From Vibrio penaeicida (lineage in GTDB: Bacteria > Pseudomonadota > Gammaproteobacteria > Enterobacterales > Vibrionaceae): a stretch of 64,000 nt of DNA. This document shows positions 17,686 to 25,740 of the stretch, one piece after another. The DNA lies in contig NZ_AP025144.1 in the NCBI RefSeq assembly GCF_019977755.1, positions 310,001 through 374,000 on the forward strand, in the 5' to 3' direction. The number at the start of each line of letters is the position of its first letter. The first letter of the stretch is position 1. Both the position numbers and the translations under genes were made by a program. Below the pieces are notes generated by a model. The model did no database searches. It saw nothing but the letters and a program-made list of their open reading frames with translations, and was not told the DNA's origin.

Positions 17686-18171
17686 GTCGGTTTCCTCTTG
17701 TCGATTAAGGGCAGGTACATAAAAGTTAGGTTTGTTGGTTAAGCCAGCGCTGCTCATGGCAGTAATGACACCATCAGAGTCGTAATGAAAAGCAGGGGAG
17801 TAATAGAGGTAACGCTTATCTTCAATGAGCCAGCGACCTTGGTAATTCCAATCCACCTCTGCCCAAATCTCACCGTCTCGGTTCTCTAGCGCCAATATCC
17901 AACCATAGGCTTCTGCCTGCTCACCTTCAGGCGCTTTGATTTCTGTTGCGTGCTCCAAATCAAAGGGAAGCTTAGTGTCGAAAGCGCTTACGACTCCGTC
18001 GGGGTCACTGTTTAGCCACATACGCCCATCGCGTCCTTTGGCTTCACCTTTGGGGATCATCGGTATCCAGACCGTAATGTTTTTTTCCGGGTCGTCTTCT
18101 TGCTTCTTCCCCAAACCATCGATAACAGTTTGGGAAAGGTTAAAGCACACCGCTAAGTGGGTTTTCTTCAT
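17167..18171 (-). CDS. Prohead protease with scaffold domain, Mu gp32 (I)
   Basis: The head maturation protease, 334 residues from the ATG at 18171, chosen over the ATG at 18183 because GGAG lies 7 bases before it. The first ~150 residues hold the protease (IPKGEAKGRDGRMW, then FDLEHAT with a candidate catalytic His, and LYYSPAF with a candidate Ser, as in the Mu I family). The remaining ~170 residues are a charged helical scaffold that can be made separately from an internal start. The catalytic assignment is from family memory. Confidence 0.85.
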   Translation of the reverse strand: MKKTHLAVCFNLSQTVIDGLGKKQEDDPEKNITVWIPMIPKGEAKGRDGRMWLNSDPDGVVSAFDTKLPFDLEHATEIKAPEGEQAEAYGWILALENRDGEIWAEVDWNYQGRWLIEDKRYLYYSPAFHYDSDGVITAMSSAGLTNKPNFYVPALNRQEETDMKLPQLIAAALGLAEDATEEQGVVAINSLKSEKDIALNRATTPDLTKFIPIETHTVALNRATTAEAKLKEIDDQKVDGLVQAAIDEGKIAPANKDMFVGMCRAEGGVEQFEAFVKTAPSIATNAQVAKPKVEGGSQLDKDELAMCRKMNLTEKEFLASKHSIASNQELNKDA

Positions 18172-18193
18172 TACTGACTCCATAAATCAAAAC

Positions 18194-18211
18194 TTACATA
18201 ACAACCTCCTT
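18194..18211 (-). promoter_or_regulatory. Strong ribosome-binding site on a start-stop codon pair before the protease gene
   Basis: AAGGAGG (18205-18211) is followed after 5 bases by ATG and at once by TAA. This is the best ribosome-binding site in the interval and initiates nothing but a one-codon frame, 22 bases before the protease start. It may hold ribosomes to control the downstream gene, or may be a relic. Confidence 0.45.
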
Positions 18212-18255
18212 ATTGGATTAGTTGACATGTACTCGTTTCGTGGAGTTAAGAATGC

Positions 18256-18292
18256 AAAAAAAAAGCAACCGACGTGGAATAACGTCGATTGC
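18256..18292 (-). terminator. Strong terminator between the cargo genes and the protease gene
   Basis: An 11-bp stem (GCAATCGACGT with ACGTCGGTTGC on the minus strand) with a 6-base loop and nine T. The protease and later genes therefore need their own promoter in the 85 bases after it; in Mu a C-dependent late promoter (PI) stands before gene I. Confidence 0.9.
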
Positions 18293-18525
18293 TCTATTTG
18301 AGAGGGGGGAGGAAATGAAATGCTTCCTCGAAGGTGTTAAAGATTACCCGAAAAAATCCGCTTATCAAGTCGACTGGCGCATTGTTAGCTAAAATAGTTC
18401 ACCAAACCATGTTTAAACACCGTTTAAATCGCACCAGATTTGTTAGAACTTTTTTAATTAAAACTTTCCACCTGCACAACCTTAAAATCTCTTAGAGCGC
18501 AATACAGCAGCAAAAAACAAAATCC
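18293..18525 (-). other. 233-bp noncoding stretch ahead of terminator; possible small RNA
   Basis: No reading frame is found between the stop of the 60-residue gene and the terminator. The stretch is AT rich, has GTTTAAA-type repeats near 18412-18429 and a hairpin GAGGAA-TTCCTC at 18309-18329. Such a long untranslated 3' end that stops at a textbook terminator could be a small RNA, but I see no convincing promoter. Confidence 0.25.
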
Positions 18526-18708
18526 TCACTCTCCCTCTTCTTCCTGTATCCAGTGCACTTCCTTATGCGCATTCATCTCTTGCTCTGTCATGGTCCCCTC
18601 TCCGCAAATAAGATATTCGGTTTTGTCATGATTACACGGTGCATGTGGGTGGTGAGCAGCCCACTTAACGTGGAATTCTTCGGCGGTCACAAATTGGTAT
18701 CTGAGCAT
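18526..18708 (-). CDS. Hypothetical protein, 60 residues, in cargo cluster
   Basis: A short protein rich in His and Glu (VKWAAHHPHAPCNHDKTEY, C at two places, ending IQEEEGE). It shares one base with the stop of the gene before it, and closes the three-gene group between head gene F and the protease. The pattern of His and Cys may bind a metal. I recognise no family. Confidence 0.6.
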   Translation of the reverse strand: MLRYQFVTAEEFHVKWAAHHPHAPCNHDKTEYLICGEGTMTEQEMNAHKEVHWIQEEEGE

Positions 18709-19295
18709 TAGGGCAGTTCCTGTACAAAAGAGGAGGGTTGAAAGTTGTATCCTTGGGCGTCATTGTTGCCCAGCGAATCCTCGAACACTAACGATGGGTA
18801 GGCATTGGTGTCCATCCTGTATTTCGCCACCCCCACAATCTGGCACTCTCGAAAATAAGCATTCACGCGCTTTCCAGCACTCACGCTCAGCCCTCCCAGC
18901 TCCAACACCCCATGAAAAGAGGCACTTAGCCTGACGACCAGCTCATGCCATTGGTTGTCTTCTGGAAGGGCGGTCACCCCGCTCACAACGGGCACACCGT
19001 CAAACTCCGCTGTGACGCCAGCCAGCTTAAACACCCGACCATTATTCCCGGTATCCACTGACACACTGTAGTCGCTTGCCCCAAGAAACCGCTTGTATGG
19101 ACCATTGACTATCCGGTTCGTATTGAACGAAATGACCAATTGCTGCCCCGCCGAATAAGACGCGGCAGGAAGCGCTATGTAGCTATTGCCATCAAAGTAC
19201 GTGTAATAGCGGCGGACACCTTGAGAAGTAGCGCCAAGCTGGGCAGGCTGTCCATAACCCTGCGTTCGCCCACTTTCATCAAACTCATAAATCAT
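18708..19295 (-). CDS. LamG/concanavalin-like hypothetical protein in cargo cluster
   Basis: The protein has 195 residues. FDGNSYIALPAASYSAGQQLVISFNT followed by ELGGLSVSAGKRVNAYFRECQIVGVA resembles a jelly-roll LamG/concanavalin domain, the kind used for surface or sugar binding. It has no signal peptide, so if it is outside the cell it is on the virion. The position inside the head gene block suggests a capsid decoration protein. Overlaps its neighbours by 4 and 1 bases, so translated together with them. Assignment is by fold-like pattern only. Confidence 0.5.
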   Translation of the reverse strand: MIYEFDESGRTQGYGQPAQLGATSQGVRRYYTYFDGNSYIALPAASYSAGQQLVISFNTNRIVNGPYKRFLGASDYSVSVDTGNNGRVFKLAGVTAEFDGVPVVSGVTALPEDNQWHELVVRLSASFHGVLELGGLSVSAGKRVNAYFRECQIVGVAKYRMDTNAYPSLVFEDSLGNNDAQGYNFQPSSFVQELP

Positions 19296-19540
19296 TGCGG
19301 GGTCACTCCTAATGTAGGGACGCCCGATAGCGCCTTACCCCAAATCGCCTGACCGCTCGTCAGGTCATAGTGATAACGCCGCTTCGACACAATGGGGTCG
19401 CCCTCTACGTTAACGCTTGGCTGTGTGGCGGCTTCGACCACCTCAACATGGTAGAGAGTGCGATTAACGAACGACCCAACCAGTCCGATACTGATTTGAC
19501 GGTATTCGTGTGTAGAGAGCTCGACGGGTTGCGTATCCAT
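19292..19540 (-). CDS. Hypothetical protein, 82 residues, in cargo cluster
   Basis: A small protein starting MDTQPVELSTHEYRQISIG, predicted mostly beta (YHVEVVEAA, RRYHYDLTSGQAIWGKAL). No family recognised. It lies 11 bases after gene F and overlaps the LamG-like gene by 4 bases, so the three genes form one translational unit. May work with the LamG-like protein. Confidence 0.6.
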   Translation of the reverse strand: MDTQPVELSTHEYRQISIGLVGSFVNRTLYHVEVVEAATQPSVNVEGDPIVSKRRYHYDLTSGQAIWGKALSGVPTLGVTPQ

Positions 19541-19551
19541 GTGTTTATCCT

Positions 19552-20334
19552 TTATTTGAATGTCTGTTTTAACATCTGTTCTTTTTGAGACAGCGCTTCG
19601 CTATACGATGCCTGCCTATCTTTACCCGGGTTGTAATTCCATCCTGGCTCAATCCCTTCGGGCAGCACTTCCACTTCGCCCGTTCGCTTGTTCAGCCATT
19701 GCTTAGTGCCACCTTCTGGCGACACCGTAGAAACGGCGTCGTCAGCAATGAGCTTTTCAGCTTCAAACTTCGAGACCTGGCGTATCCAACATTTGCAGCC
19801 CCAACCATTCGGTGGCATGTGGTTATCCCACCAAGGATCGCCAACAGGAAGCAGCGTGCCTTTCCACTTAACATGCTCCATTCGGTGCTCCAATGAAGGA
19901 CCGTTCTGATACAACAAATAGGGCATTACGCGCCTAGTTCGCTCGATACGCTCCCATTGCCCGGCTGAACGTGCCGTTCGCATGTTGGTTTTGTAAATGG
20001 TCTTGATACGACCTTCACTGCCCAATTGAACAGGCTTTGAATCGCCGTTCAGTGGGTCGACCATGTTTTGAACGCCCCACCAACCCGACTTAACCAATAG
20101 CGGCTTTAAGACATCTCGAAACTGTTCGAACGTTTGCCCCTGCGCGATGGCATCGATAACCATGGCTTTCACCTCAACAAGAAGATCGGCATTGAGCATC
20201 TTAGCCACCGTGAAGGCGTTGCCGTGCTCTTCTTTCCAAACGTCCCGATAGTCAAAGCCTGGCTCTATCCCTTTGCGTTTGAACCATTCAAGGGATTCTT
20301 TTGGGACGATACCTGGTTCATTAGGGCTAGGCAT
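19552..20334 (-). CDS. Head morphogenesis protein F, Mu gp30 (SPP1 gp7 family)
   Basis: A minor head protein of 260 residues. The start at 20334 (MPSPNEPGIVPKESLEWF) is chosen because GGGGA precedes it and relatives begin so; a longer frame to 20388 would overlap the portal gene by 62 bases. Family marks: FDYRDVWKEEHGNAFTVAKM, QTFEQFRDVLKPLL, IYKTNMRTARSAGQWERI and the Cys-rich MPPNGWGCKCW. The protein is shorter than Mu F (about 430), so the C-terminal domain is missing. Confidence 0.88.
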   Translation of the reverse strand: MPSPNEPGIVPKESLEWFKRKGIEPGFDYRDVWKEEHGNAFTVAKMLNADLLVEVKAMVIDAIAQGQTFEQFRDVLKPLLVKSGWWGVQNMVDPLNGDSKPVQLGSEGRIKTIYKTNMRTARSAGQWERIERTRRVMPYLLYQNGPSLEHRMEHVKWKGTLLPVGDPWWDNHMPPNGWGCKCWIRQVSKFEAEKLIADDAVSTVSPEGGTKQWLNKRTGEVEVLPEGIEPGWNYNPGKDRQASYSEALSQKEQMLKQTFK

Positions 20335-21886
20335 CTTTAGCGTCCCCATAGCCACGCATCTGGAATAGGTATTGCGCCATCTGTTCAATGAACACGTCAG
20401 CGCCTAACGTCTCTTGAAGCTCCGGCAGTTTGTCTAAGAACGCGGCATAGCTGTCTGACTTGTTCGCCAATTCGATAATGGGGTTCATAAAGTCTTCTGC
20501 AACTTCAACCCATTCGTTCATGGCGTCATCGGTAAGCTCGCTCACTTCCTCTTCCGCCGTTTTGCCAACGCGGTTAATGGCGAGACGTTGGGCTTGCCTG
20601 TTCATAGCGGGGGGCGGGGTTTGCGCTAACATAGCCGAGGCAGGCATCAGCACGTCTTCATCGTCATTTGGCTCACGCAGACCAAACTTTTCACGTACTT
20701 CACTTGCCGATACGCGCATGCCACTTTCAATCATTGGTTTCAAGCTATCGACCAACATCTTCAAGTCTTCTGGCTCTGGCACGCGAATGCGAACTTTAGG
20801 GTAGCGCTCTTGCACGCCCCAATTTAGGATCACATAAGGCTTAACCAAGTATTCATTCACACACGCTTCCAGTTGGCGCGCATCCCATTTGGCAATATCC
20901 ATCCGCACTTCGTTATGAACGTTGGCTTGAGATTGCGAGCTGCCATTATCCGCCGTCATGGTTTGACCAAGTACTGCCTTGCTGGTTTGCTCATCGCACC
21001 AACGCGCCATGTTTTCAAACAGCGTGTTACCGCCATTGCCTTTGGCGGTTTCGATAAGCTCCAGCTTCATGGATTCAGGAATCACCGCCCCAGCATCACT
21101 GGCAATGCGACCAATGGCATTCACAAGCGTGTTGATATCCTCGGTACTGGCGTTCGGACCGTACTTACCCACCCGAACGGGAATGCCAAACACTTCGGCA
21201 AACGCCCACCAATCACGCACCGTGAACGATTTGAGCATGTACATCACGGCAACCAACCGCGCCAAACCGTTACGCCAAACAATGCCTGATTTAGATCGAG
21301 GCGTATGCACCATAAACTTATACGGCGCTAACAGCTCGCCACTTGGCGCAGAATCACTAATCAATAGAATGTCTTCAAGCGTGTCTTGGTCGGCGCGAAG
21401 GTAGCGCGGATCTACCCATTTATAATTTTGTGGTTTCCATGGCGTTTGCTGGGTATCCCATAGCACCTGCACCACCGAGACCCCTTTCCCCAAGCCATCG
21501 AGCAAATCAAAAAACAGCTCGGGTATTTGGTCGTTGGACATAATGTCACGAACGCGCTCCGCCAACTCGACATCAACTTGCTCATCACTGGCAGGCTCAA
21601 CGGTAGGTTCAATCGCCGCCACCGCGAGCTTACGGGTACGCAGCTGCGCCGCGTAGTGCAAATCGCGCTCTTCCATTTCTTCAGCAAGCGTCATGTAATC
21701 TTGTGGGTTGTTGCCATCCACCACACTGCGAAGTAAGCCCGCCAATCGAAGCGGGTTTAACGAAGAGGCGACACTGGCAGGTCGAGGGTTTCGCACACTG
21801 GTGGTGTACGCTTTGGCAATGTCTTCAGACAACACCGTTTTATCGGCTTTTAATGGCTTACCGTGTACATCAACAATTGAGGTCAT
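20327..21886 (-). CDS. Portal protein, Mu gp29 (DUF935)
   Basis: A 519-residue portal forming the DNA gate of the head. Seen: VRNPRPASVASSLNPLRLAGLLR, YMTLAEEMEERDLHYAAQLRTRKLAV, VQVLWDTQ and KAVLGQTMTADNG, all DUF935 marks. Full length for the family. Overlaps the large terminase by 4 bases and gene F by 8. Confidence 0.94.
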   Translation of the reverse strand: MTSIVDVHGKPLKADKTVLSEDIAKAYTTSVRNPRPASVASSLNPLRLAGLLRSVVDGNNPQDYMTLAEEMEERDLHYAAQLRTRKLAVAAIEPTVEPASDEQVDVELAERVRDIMSNDQIPELFFDLLDGLGKGVSVVQVLWDTQQTPWKPQNYKWVDPRYLRADQDTLEDILLISDSAPSGELLAPYKFMVHTPRSKSGIVWRNGLARLVAVMYMLKSFTVRDWWAFAEVFGIPVRVGKYGPNASTEDINTLVNAIGRIASDAGAVIPESMKLELIETAKGNGGNTLFENMARWCDEQTSKAVLGQTMTADNGSSQSQANVHNEVRMDIAKWDARQLEACVNEYLVKPYVILNWGVQERYPKVRIRVPEPEDLKMLVDSLKPMIESGMRVSASEVREKFGLREPNDDEDVLMPASAMLAQTPPPAMNRQAQRLAINRVGKTAEEEVSELTDDAMNEWVEVAEDFMNPIIELANKSDSYAAFLDKLPELQETLGADVFIEQMAQYLFQMRGYGDAKDA

Positions 21887-23493
21887 AGTCTAATTCCTTT
21901 GCCGCGTAGGTCTTGATTCGGCATGTCATCGAATCGGTTATTTTCTTCAGCAGAGCCATGAAAGCGGCGTTGGTTTTCATCCATGCTGGCTTTTATGGTG
22001 TGCAAGCCGTAACGCGTTAAATCCGCCTTAGAGGCTAAGTAAGCAAACCAAATAGCAATGGCACTATCGCCGTGTCGTTTGTTTCCGTTCTCGCCCTTGG
22101 TTCGGGTTGAATCGATGCTAGGAACGCCTGCTTTAATTTGGATTTGCCCCAAATCGGTGATCACGTCTTCATGTTTTGGAAGCAGGATTTCATCATCTTC
22201 AAACGCGGCTTTAAACGAAGGCATGTTCTCGCGGTAGTACCCCACAGAGAGCATCACCTCAACCACTTCTTCGCCGTACTTGTACCTGGCCTGTTCGGCT
22301 AGGTACTGGCCATTACCCCGCGCATCAAGATAAATACCATCACGCCTTGGGAGTTGGTCACAGATAAAGTAAAGCGCTTGCTCTTGCTGCTTGAATGGCA
22401 CGTTGCCAAGTTCTAACAAGAAAGGAACGGTGCGCTTCACATCATTTTGAACCGCCATGGGTGCATACACGGTTAGGTCGCCAGAGCGGGCGAAATCCTC
22501 ACCCAAGCAATGACGCAGTTTAGGATCGAGTTTATCGAGCTCTGGCTGAACGTGTTCGTCTAACCACTCTTTCATTTCCGCTTCACGGACGTGCTCTTTC
22601 GCTTCGTTAAACGCGTTAGAGCCAGTGAAGCTTAATACTGGCCCATCTAACCGCGCAGCACGTTCACGCAAGCCACGACTAATATAAGCACCACCGCCAT
22701 TCTTCGGAACACACTGGTACTCTTCAAGTGCATCTTCTTCGGTTGCCGTGTCACGAAGCAAGTTTGCTTTCCATTCATCTTCGAGTTCTTGCGTCCACGG
22801 TGTCTTCTTAACCTGGCATATACGTTTATATAGCCCTTGTTCGCAAGCGTCATCTAAGGTGATGGTGTGGATCGAGTAACGTTTTTTACCTGCACGACTG
22901 TCTTGAATTAGAGTGTTGAATAAATTCTCGATGCCGTTATGGGTACTGATTAAGCGAACCTTTGAACCCCACATGGTTAAGGCAAGGGCCGCTTTTAGCA
23001 CTTCGGCTAAGCGTTCATGAAAGGCCGCTTCATCGATGATAACCGTGCCTTGCATACCACGCAGGTTAGAAGGGTTACTTGATAAGGCTTTGACTTTGAA
23101 ACCAGACGCAAAGTTGATCACGTAAGTCAGAATGTCTTTATCTTCATTCTCGAAGACTTCTTCACTGACATCATCACACGCGCAGCTGTAAGCTTTGGCC
23201 CACATCGAGACAGCATCAATAAACTCTCGCGCCATGTCTTTGGTTGAACCAACATAAAAGACATCTTCACCGCCTGCACTAACAGAGGCGGCAGCACTCA
23301 ATGCTGAGTCTGCCGCTTCTGCCCATGTCACGCCTGTTCGTCGGCTTTTCTCTGCAATCTTTAATTGAGAGTCATCCGCTATCCAGCGCTTTTGATAAGG
23401 CAGCAACACTTCGTTCTTATCAAATTCACCAGATAAGACAAGCGTTTCACTTTGCCGCTGTAGATTTTTTTGGGCTGCACTTCTTTCTGTCAT
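21883..23493 (-). CDS. Large terminase subunit, Mu gp28
   Basis: The 536-residue DNA packaging motor. The ATPase part carries SRRTGVTW (Walker A-like, about 49-56), VIIDEAAF (Walker B) and ISTHNG (coupling motif). The nuclease part carries GEDFARSGDLTVYAP with candidate metal-binding Asp, DARGNGQYL and KRHGDSAIAI. In Mu it packages heads starting from host DNA next to the left end. Overlaps gp27 by one base. Confidence 0.95.
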   Translation of the reverse strand: MTERSAAQKNLQRQSETLVLSGEFDKNEVLLPYQKRWIADDSQLKIAEKSRRTGVTWAEAADSALSAAASVSAGGEDVFYVGSTKDMAREFIDAVSMWAKAYSCACDDVSEEVFENEDKDILTYVINFASGFKVKALSSNPSNLRGMQGTVIIDEAAFHERLAEVLKAALALTMWGSKVRLISTHNGIENLFNTLIQDSRAGKKRYSIHTITLDDACEQGLYKRICQVKKTPWTQELEDEWKANLLRDTATEEDALEEYQCVPKNGGGAYISRGLRERAARLDGPVLSFTGSNAFNEAKEHVREAEMKEWLDEHVQPELDKLDPKLRHCLGEDFARSGDLTVYAPMAVQNDVKRTVPFLLELGNVPFKQQEQALYFICDQLPRRDGIYLDARGNGQYLAEQARYKYGEEVVEVMLSVGYYRENMPSFKAAFEDDEILLPKHEDVITDLGQIQIKAGVPSIDSTRTKGENGNKRHGDSAIAIWFAYLASKADLTRYGLHTIKASMDENQRRFHGSAEENNRFDDMPNQDLRGKGIRL

Positions 23494-24071
23494 TATGCAA
23501 TCCCCAATATGCCTTTCTTAATGTCTTGAATGGTTTCAGCGGTTACGCCAGCCTGCTTCACAATGGCTTCAGTTGCATCGGCCACTTCCGCCGCAAATGC
23601 AGCGCGGATTTCTTTTTCAACCTTATGACTCACCATTGAGGCTTGCTCGATACGTTGAATAACCAAAGCGAGTTGAGCGAGTGCTTTGGGTGGGATCACT
23701 TCACCGTCTTCAGCGGCACTTTCCATCATGGTCATAGACGTTTCAAATGCCATGGTACGCACAAACTCTTGCAGCAGCTTACCCACATCAGAGGTGGGCG
23801 CGTCACCCAGTTTGGTGGTCCACACTTCCGCCACTTCGCGAGACTGACGAAGACGAGCGCCCATGTCTTCCATACGACGAGCATAACGATTGAGTGACGT
23901 GTAGCTTGGCTTTGCCTCTTTAGGCAAACCCGCCTCATCAATCATTTCATGGATAGCCCCAAGCACGTCTTGCTGAGTCATATCGCCATTGCGAAGCCAG
24001 AGGTTAAGTGACTCTCGGATTCCTTGAGGCAATAGCTCTATCTTTGAGCGGATCCGTTTCTTCTTGGTCAT
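23493..24071 (-). CDS. Small terminase subunit, Mu gp27 (DUF3486)
   Basis: A 192-residue DUF3486 protein that should recognise phage DNA for packaging. Seen: LPQGIRESLNLWLRNGDMTQQDVLGAI (helix-turn-helix-like), SYTSLNRYARRMEDMGARLRQSREVAEVW. Ends with a helical part. Directly followed by the large subunit. Confidence 0.9.
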   Translation of the reverse strand: MTKKKRIRSKIELLPQGIRESLNLWLRNGDMTQQDVLGAIHEMIDEAGLPKEAKPSYTSLNRYARRMEDMGARLRQSREVAEVWTTKLGDAPTSDVGKLLQEFVRTMAFETSMTMMESAAEDGEVIPPKALAQLALVIQRIEQASMVSHKVEKEIRAAFAAEVADATEAIVKQAGVTAETIQDIKKGILGIA

Positions 24072-24083
24072 GGTATTCCCTCA

Positions 24084-24374
24084 CTAAGCGCGTGGGCGTT
24101 TTACGCCTGGCACAACCGCTTGACCTGTCGCCACATCTTCACCGCGCCCAGTCAGCTTTGCCACTTGGCAATCCAGCACACTGCGAATTTCGATAAACCC
24201 TTGCTCTTCAAGCCAAGCGAGATGAGTACGAACCGCATCGCGGCTAATGTTGTGACCGTAAGTATCAAGACAAGAATCAAGAATGGATTCATTCGCTTCA
24301 TACCCTGTCATGTCATGCAGCGACCGTAAAATCACAAGGCGCTGGTCTTCTTTTAATAACTCTTTAAAGCCCAT
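24084..24374 (-). CDS. Winged-helix-like phage protein, Mu gp26 position
   Basis: A 96-residue protein that resembles the VpaChn25_0724-type phage family known from vibrio prophages. LVILRSLHDMTGYEANESIL ... ISRDAVRTHLAWLEEQGFIEIR reads as a winged helix. It may bind DNA or help packaging; it lies 8 bases after the DUF2730 gene, and 12 bases before gp27. Confidence 0.8.
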   Translation of the reverse strand: MGFKELLKEDQRLVILRSLHDMTGYEANESILDSCLDTYGHNISRDAVRTHLAWLEEQGFIEIRSVLDCQVAKLTGRGEDVATGQAVVPGVKRPRA

Positions 24375-24382
24375 AACACATC

Positions 24383-24688
24383 CTATTTATCATCGTTTAA
24401 ACGTTGTTCTAATAGCAGTTGAGCGAGGTGCTCGACTGGTCGCATTTGGGCGCGAAGTTCTTTCATCTCTCCGCGCGATTCAGAAAGTTCAAGAGTGAGT
24501 TTCGTGATCTCATCTCTGGTTGGCATCGCATCTACTTGCGCTTTTAGCTCGTCCATTTCTCGCCTCACATCCTGCACCTCTTCGCGTCTGGCATAGGTTT
24601 TGGATAGCAAGATCTGAATCACTTGAACCAATGTTAAAACGCCAGCCCACACGATAGGCCACCAAGTCTTTACCCATTCGTATTCCAT
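24383..24688 (-). CDS. DUF2730 protein, membrane-anchored coiled coil (Mu gp25 position)
   Basis: A 101-residue protein with one membrane helix at about 10-30 (WPIVWAGVLTLVQVIQILL) and a long coiled coil (ARREEVQDVRREMDELKAQV onward), outside to inside orientation unknown. The DUF2730 family sits in lysis regions of Mu-like phages and resembles the form of spanins, so a lysis role is likely. Shares its first base with the last base of the zinc-finger gene upstream. Confidence 0.8.
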   Translation of the reverse strand: MEYEWVKTWWPIVWAGVLTLVQVIQILLSKTYARREEVQDVRREMDELKAQVDAMPTRDEITKLTLELSESRGEMKELRAQMRPVEHLAQLLLEQRLNDDK

Positions 24689-24903
24689 CAGGGCTCCTTT
24701 CTAGACTGACAACTGACGCAGCGCACGGCATTTGGCATCGCCTTTAATCGCTCGGTTGAGATAACAACACCACAACTTAAGCAATAGCGATTACCGTGTT
24801 CATCTTCATCGGGCTGTTCTATGCAGCGTGTACGTTGATGGGCAATGGCTTTTTCCCTGAAGGTTTGCTCAAGCGCTTGAGCTTTATCAAACGAGTCGGT
24901 CAT
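24688..24903 (-). CDS. TraR/DksA-type zinc-finger protein
   Basis: A 71-residue protein with the C4 zinc finger CLSC (41-44) and CVSC (62-65) and a DksA/TraR-like helix before it. Such phage proteins may bind the secondary channel of RNA polymerase and replace DksA/ppGpp, as F-plasmid TraR does. Its start overlaps the end of the holin gene by 4 bases. The acidic tip expected for TraR is PDEDEHG at 31-37. Confidence 0.85.
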   Translation of the reverse strand: MTDSFDKAQALEQTFREKAIAHQRTRCIEQPDEDEHGNRYCLSCGVVISTERLKAMPNAVRCVSCQSRKEP

Positions 24904-25490
24904 TTTGCTTTCACCGCCTTAAGTGCATCACCGACCATTGAGCCTGTCCCTTTGGTTAAGCCACGCTTATCAGCCGAACGCCAACCAAGGTAAGTCAAAA
25001 AGGGCGCCATTAACCCCGCCGCAATTTCCCAGTTCGCGCCGGTGCCTTTACTAAACGCCTCAAGGGATTCAAACAAAAAGATGTAACCGATTGCAGAATA
25101 CAAACTCAAACGACAGCCCCAAGGGCGAGTGTGACGAACGTATTCATCTTCAGCCTTATCACCTTCACGAATCGTAACTTGGGTTTCGTGATGTTCGGCT
25201 TGTTTATCACCAAGCGTGAGCTCTTGGCGGCGAGTCTTTTCCTTTTCTAACTCGACCTTAATCTTCTCAAGTTCAACCAAAGATTCAGGTGGCAAGTTTT
25301 GCAGGGCGCGAGTAACGGCCAACTCTTTCTGTGCCTTGTTAGCACCAAACATGGAATCAGCTTTTTCCACAGCCTCGGCGACCTTGTCTGCCGTTTCGCT
25401 ACCACCAAACAAACTGGATATGCCGCGAATAGCCGCAGGACCATATTCCATGGCAAGCGAGGCTACCCCCGCGATGATTGAAAGTGACAT
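24900..25490 (-). CDS. Putative holin (3-TM type)
   Basis: A 196-residue protein. The hydrophobic N-terminal segment (SIIAGVASLAMEYGPAAIRGI), a charged middle (KVELEKEKTRRQEL onward) and two C-terminal membrane segments (YSAIGYIFLFESLEAF and WEIAAGLMAPFLTYLGW) match the 3TM holin family. The start has AGGAGCTT upstream. It should permit endolysin escape in the late phase. No motif proves this; the assignment is from layout and position. Confidence 0.7.
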   Translation of the reverse strand: MSLSIIAGVASLAMEYGPAAIRGISSLFGGSETADKVAEAVEKADSMFGANKAQKELAVTRALQNLPPESLVELEKIKVELEKEKTRRQELTLGDKQAEHHETQVTIREGDKAEDEYVRHTRPWGCRLSLYSAIGYIFLFESLEAFSKGTGANWEIAAGLMAPFLTYLGWRSADKRGLTKGTGSMVGDALKAVKAK

Positions 25491-25738
25491 TCTTTTAAGC
25501 TCCTGATTTTTGAAATCAAGTCGTTCCCTTGCGGCGTTTCCACCAAACCAAGGTGTCGGTTAATTTCCTGTTGAGAGGTACGGTGCCACGCTTTTGAAAA
25601 GTAACTTTGCAGGGTGGCATCGTGGCTAAATAGAGGTGGGGTTAACGGGGCTTTAACGCCTGTTTCAATCGCCTTCGACTCAGCTTCAAGGCGCTGTTCA
25701 CGCCCTCGTTGTTTGGCGTAGTCCCAATTGCGGCCCAT
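25463..25738 (-). CDS. Hypothetical protein in lysis region, 91 residues
   Basis: A basic protein with start MGRNWDYAKQRGREQRLEAESKAIETG, and a later FSKAWHRTSQQEINRHLG. No membrane segment or signal peptide is seen. It lies 2 bases after the DUF5675 gene and overlaps the holin gene by 28 bases, so it is part of the lysis unit. I do not recognise a family. Confidence 0.6.
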   Translation of the reverse strand: MGRNWDYAKQRGREQRLEAESKAIETGVKAPLTPPLFSHDATLQSYFSKAWHRTSQQEINRHLGLVETPQGNDLISKIRSLKECHFQSSRG

Positions 25739-25740
25739 GG

